Shown in pieces: positions 5,988 to 8,103 of a stretch of DNA of 8,103 nt (position 1 is the first letter of the stretch; each line of letters opens with the position of its first letter). The notes beneath the pieces were generated by a model that saw only the letters and a list, made by a program, of their open reading frames with translations, was not told the DNA's origin and made no database searches. The stretch covers positions 1 to 8,103 of the forward strand of contig JAEWYJ010000129.1 of NCBI GenBank assembly GCA_023395695.1, given 5' to 3'. The stretch is from Bacillota bacterium. GTDB lineage: Bacteria; Bacillota; Clostridia; Oscillospirales; Ruminococcaceae. The position numbers were made by a program, and so were the translations under genes.

Positions 5988-6069
5988 AAAGCTAATGTGC
6001 GCAGACATCCGACCGGTGCCGAAATCAGGTGTAATCACCCACGCAACCGTTAAAAAGGAGAGCTGCCGC

Positions 6070-7329
6070 ATGGAAAATTTAATGCCCCAAAAGCCTTTGC
6101 CCCGCACAGGATATTATCTGTACATGTTTTGTCGTTTCACCGTGGCTTCTGTCATTGTCGGCCTGGTGGTCGGCGCGGTAACAACGGTATTCGGCCATGT
6201 GCTTCGTGCCGTTACCGACTATAGGGCGGTAACGCCCCAGGTGCTTTGGCTTTTGCCCTTTGCAGGGCTTATTATTGTGTTTTGTTACCATATTACCAAT
6301 ACTAAAAGCCCCCGCGGCACCAATCTGGTTATTGAGGCGGTACGCTCTGAGGACCGTATCCCCGCAAAAATGGCGCCGCTGATCTTCGCTTCAACCGTTG
6401 TAACGCATCTTTTCGGCGGCTCCTCCGGGCGCGAGGGCGCCGCACTGCAGCTTGGCGGCAGCCTTGGCCAGCTGATCGGCGATATTTGCAAAACGCGTGA
6501 AAGCAAAAAGCACATTCTGGTCATGTGCGGCATGAGCGCCGCCTTTTCCGCACTGTTCGGTACGCCGGTAGCCGCCACCGTCTTTGCGCTTGAGCTGGCC
6601 AACATCGGCATTATGTGTTACTCCGCGCTGGTGCCCTGCACCGTTGCTGCAATTATCGCATTCTCTATTGCGCAGTACAGCGGGCTGCCGGCGGAGCGTT
6701 TTCATATTAACGAAATTCCCTTTACCCCCGCCGTTATCACCGGTGTTATTGTTCTGGGGGTTCTCTGCGCGGGTCTGAGCATTCTGTTTTGTCTGGCGCT
6801 AAAACGCACGGCCTGTCTGGCACGGCGAGTTATTCCCAATTCGTATCTGCGCATCTTCACAGGGGGCGCTCTGGTCATTGCAATGACCTACATATTTGGT
6901 ACGCGCGATTATCTGGGCGCCGGCATGAATGTCATTGAAGAGGCGCTAAGGGGCGCCGCCGCGCCCGAAGCATTTGTTTTAAAACTGCTTTTTACCGCTG
7001 CTACACTGAGCTTTGGCTACAAGGGCGGCGAAATTATTCCCACGCTCTTTGTAGGGGCAACCTTTGGCTGCACGGTATCCGGTCTGCTGGGGCTGGAGCC
7101 GAACACGGCTGCTGCCATAGGCATGATCGCTATGTTTTGCGGGGTGACCAACTGTCCGCTTACCGCGCTGCTGCTGGCCTGTGAGGTATTTGGCTTTGTT
7201 TCTCCCGCGATGTTTTTGCTGGCCGTATCGGTCAGCTATATGCTGTCGGGCTACTACAGCCTTTACAGCTCGCAGAAAATTGTCCATTCAAAAACATACC
7301 CGGTGGTTATTAACCGTACGGCACATTAA
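6070..7329 (+). CDS. CLC-family anion/proton antiporter, CLC-F-like (possible fluoride exporter)
   Basis: A 419-residue polytopic membrane protein of the voltage-gated chloride channel (CLC) family, with hydrophobic helices throughout. GREGAALQ (120-127) carries the gating glutamate Glu122. Two features differ from chloride ClcA: the GSGIP filter is replaced by RGTNLV (82-87), and the GxFxP motif by GYKGGEIIP (316-324) with Glu321. The internal proton glutamate (E. coli Glu203) aligns with Leu176, next to Glu175. From memory, the fluoride-type CLC-F of Enterococcus uses Glu118 and Glu318, close to Glu122 and Glu321 here. Fluoride/proton exchange protecting the cell from fluoride is therefore plausible, as inference; chloride transport remains possible. 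The ATG at 6070 is chosen because AAGGAG lies nine bases upstream and the protein then begins like its family. The frame stays open back to 5812, but that stretch is rich in rare ATA, AGA and AGG codons and contains promoters. Confidence 0.9.
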   Translation: MENLMPQKPLPRTGYYLYMFCRFTVASVIVGLVVGAVTTVFGHVLRAVTDYRAVTPQVLWLLPFAGLIIVFCYHITNTKSPRGTNLVIEAVRSEDRIPAKMAPLIFASTVVTHLFGGSSGREGAALQLGGSLGQLIGDICKTRESKKHILVMCGMSAAFSALFGTPVAATVFALELANIGIMCYSALVPCTVAAIIAFSIAQYSGLPAERFHINEIPFTPAVITGVIVLGVLCAGLSILFCLALKRTACLARRVIPNSYLRIFTGGALVIAMTYIFGTRDYLGAGMNVIEEALRGAAAPEAFVLKLLFTAATLSFGYKGGEIIPTLFVGATFGCTVSGLLGLEPNTAAAIGMIAMFCGVTNCPLTALLLACEVFGFVSPAMFLLAVSVSYMLSGYYSLYSSQKIVHSKTYPVVINRTAH

Positions 7330-7340
7330 CCATGCCGGTC

Positions 7341-7386
7341 GACAAGCCCGCTCCGGCCCGATTGCGCCGCGCTTGTCTTCACTTTT
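7341..7386 (+). terminator. Probable intrinsic terminator after the CLC gene
   Basis: GACAAGC (7341-7347) pairs with GCTTGTC (7371-7377), enclosing a smaller GC stem, CGGC (7354-7357) with GCCG (7366-7369). TTCACTTTTT follows. The hairpin is long and interrupted, so termination may be only partial, but its place 11 bases after the stop codon fits. Confidence 0.55.
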
Positions 7387-7426
7387 TACCGTCAAAAATA
7401 TATTTTGCGCATTTTTACTGCTTAAA

Positions 7427-7461
7427 ATTCCGCCTTGCAATATGGGCGGAATAAGTATAAG
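7427..7461 (+). promoter_or_regulatory. Inverted repeat overlapping a weak promoter upstream of plsC
   Basis: ATTCCGCC (7427-7434) is repeated inverted as GGCGGAAT (7445-7452) around a ten-base loop. The loop holds TTGCAA (7435-7440), which with TATAAG (7456-7461) makes a -35/-10 pair, though at a short 15-base spacing. A repressor site over the promoter is one reading. A hairpin ending transcription is less likely, because no T-run follows on the plus strand. Confidence 0.35.
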
Positions 7462-7488
7462 GCTATTGCCGAAAGGGATGTCTGACCG

Positions 7489-8103
7489 ATGCATACCGTT
7501 GTCTGGTTCGCGTATTTCTGGCTTTATCTGGTCGTAGTTTATCCGCTGCTGCTGCGGGCGCGGCGCCTGCGGCTAAAGGGCGCACTCCAACGCCACGACG
7601 ACCTGACCTTTTCGGTCATACACCACTGGGCCCGCCGTTTGCTCAAGGCCGCTGGCGCAAGGGTGACGGTACTGGGGCTGGAGAACCTGCCCCCCGACGA
7701 TGTGGCCGCCGTCTATGTCGGCAACCACCAGGGCTATTTTGACATTCCGCTGGTGCTCGGCTATCTGGGCGGCGCAAAAGGACTTGTCGCAAAAAAAGAG
7801 ATTCAAAAGCTGCCGCTTGTGCGTACATGGATGTTGGAATTGGGCTGCGTATTCATTGACCGGGATAATCCCCGTGCGTCAATGAACGCTTTAAATCAGG
7901 CGGCCCAGCGCGTTGGCAACGGTTATCCGATGGTTGTGTTTCCGGAAGGCACCCGCAGCAAAACCGGCGAAGTGGCAGAATTCAAAGCAGGCGCTTTTAA
8001 AATAGCCCAGAAAAACAACGCCCCTGTCGTGCCGTTTGTTATTGAGGGCACCGGGCGCCTTTTGGAACGCAACGGTTTTCGCATCAGGCCCGCAGCCGTA
8101 ACC
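7489..8103 (+). CDS. plsC: 1-acylglycerol-3-phosphate acyltransferase (PlsC family), N-terminal part
   Basis: Adds the second acyl chain to lysophosphatidic acid, giving phosphatidic acid for membrane phospholipids, at the cytoplasmic face of the membrane. The 205 visible codons stay open to the window edge, so the C-terminus is missing. An N-terminal hydrophobic segment (about 4-22) should anchor it. The acyltransferase motifs are in order: NHQGYFD (79-85, the HX4D pair His80 and Asp85), KGLVAKKEI (97-105) leading to GCVFIDRDNP (119-128, Arg125), FPEGTRSK (151-158), and APVVPFVIEG (178-187). All key residues are present. The start is ATG 7489-7491 with AAAGGGA ten bases upstream. It may have its own weak promoter (7427-7461) or receive read-through from the CLC gene. 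Another lysophospholipid acyltransferase of the same superfamily is possible, but PlsC is the usual member. Confidence 0.88.
   Translation, partial: MHTVVWFAYFWLYLVVVYPLLLRARRLRLKGALQRHDDLTFSVIHHWARRLLKAAGARVTVLGLENLPPDDVAAVYVGNHQGYFDIPLVLGYLGGAKGLVAKKEIQKLPLVRTWMLELGCVFIDRDNPRASMNALNQAAQRVGNGYPMVVFPEGTRSKTGEVAEFKAGAFKIAQKNNAPVVPFVIEGTGRLLERNGFRIRPAAVT

Noticed and set aside
5988..6069. Fluoride (crcB) riboswitch in the CLC leader
   Set aside because: The conserved GGnGATG start and TGATG...CCTAC end are not found in order here; the short GATGAG at 5684-5689 upstream lacks the partner blocks.
1..8103. Mobile element, CRISPR array, tRNA or rRNA gene
   Set aside because: I saw no transposase or integrase frame, no regularly spaced direct repeats and no cloverleaf-like sequence on either strand.

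Overview
The window reads as chromosomal housekeeping DNA from a Gram-positive Firmicute, most likely an uncultured gut-type clostridium (Oscillospiraceae/Ruminococcaceae-like). The basis is gene content (a fatty-acid kinase FakA/YloV with an Asp23-family YloU partner, a YmdB-type phosphoesterase, strong AAGGAGG ribosome sites) together with fairly GC-rich coding sequence and AT-rich promoters. The taxonomic call is inference. I see no phage, transposon, CRISPR or defence genes.

Left end (1-984, + strand): the C-terminal part of a type II topoisomerase A subunit (GyrA/ParC family, ParC-like because no GyrA box is visible). An in-frame TAA at 640-642 splits it, yet the reading frame continues as clearly homologous protein to a normal stop at 982-984. 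This is the clearest anomaly in the window. About 390 bases without a recognisable gene follow, ending in a near-perfect bidirectional terminator (1261-1298) that separates this gene from the convergent block on the right.

Minus-strand block (5509 to 1375, transcribed right to left): an RluA-family pseudouridine synthase, a YmdB-like metallophosphoesterase, the Asp23/Gls24-family protein YloU, and FakA. YloU and FakA are 21 bases apart and form a unit with a strong sigma-A-type promoter (TTGCAA-17-TATAAT) just upstream; an inverted repeat brackets its -35 box. FakA would phosphorylate fatty acids held by a FakB protein that is not encoded here.

Divergent intergenic region (5510-6069, about 560 bases): AT-rich and unusually structured. 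It has a promoter for the pseudouridine synthase on the minus strand, several TGnTATAAT-type extended -10 elements on the plus strand, a 12-base palindrome, a diverged tandem duplication of about 60 bases, and a 12-base inverted repeat that could fold into a long hairpin. It lies upstream of a CLC-family antiporter.

Right end (+ strand): the CLC antiporter (6070-7329), whose residues point to the fluoride-type CLC-F branch rather than classical chloride ClcA; a probable terminator; then the first 205 codons of a PlsC-type 1-acylglycerol-3-phosphate acyltransferase that runs off the window. FakA and PlsC both belong to phospholipid/fatty-acid metabolism but sit on opposite strands and are not co-transcribed. 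I found no convincing new multi-gene system; the points worth a second look are the nonsense codon in the topoisomerase and the architecture of the 5510-6069 region.
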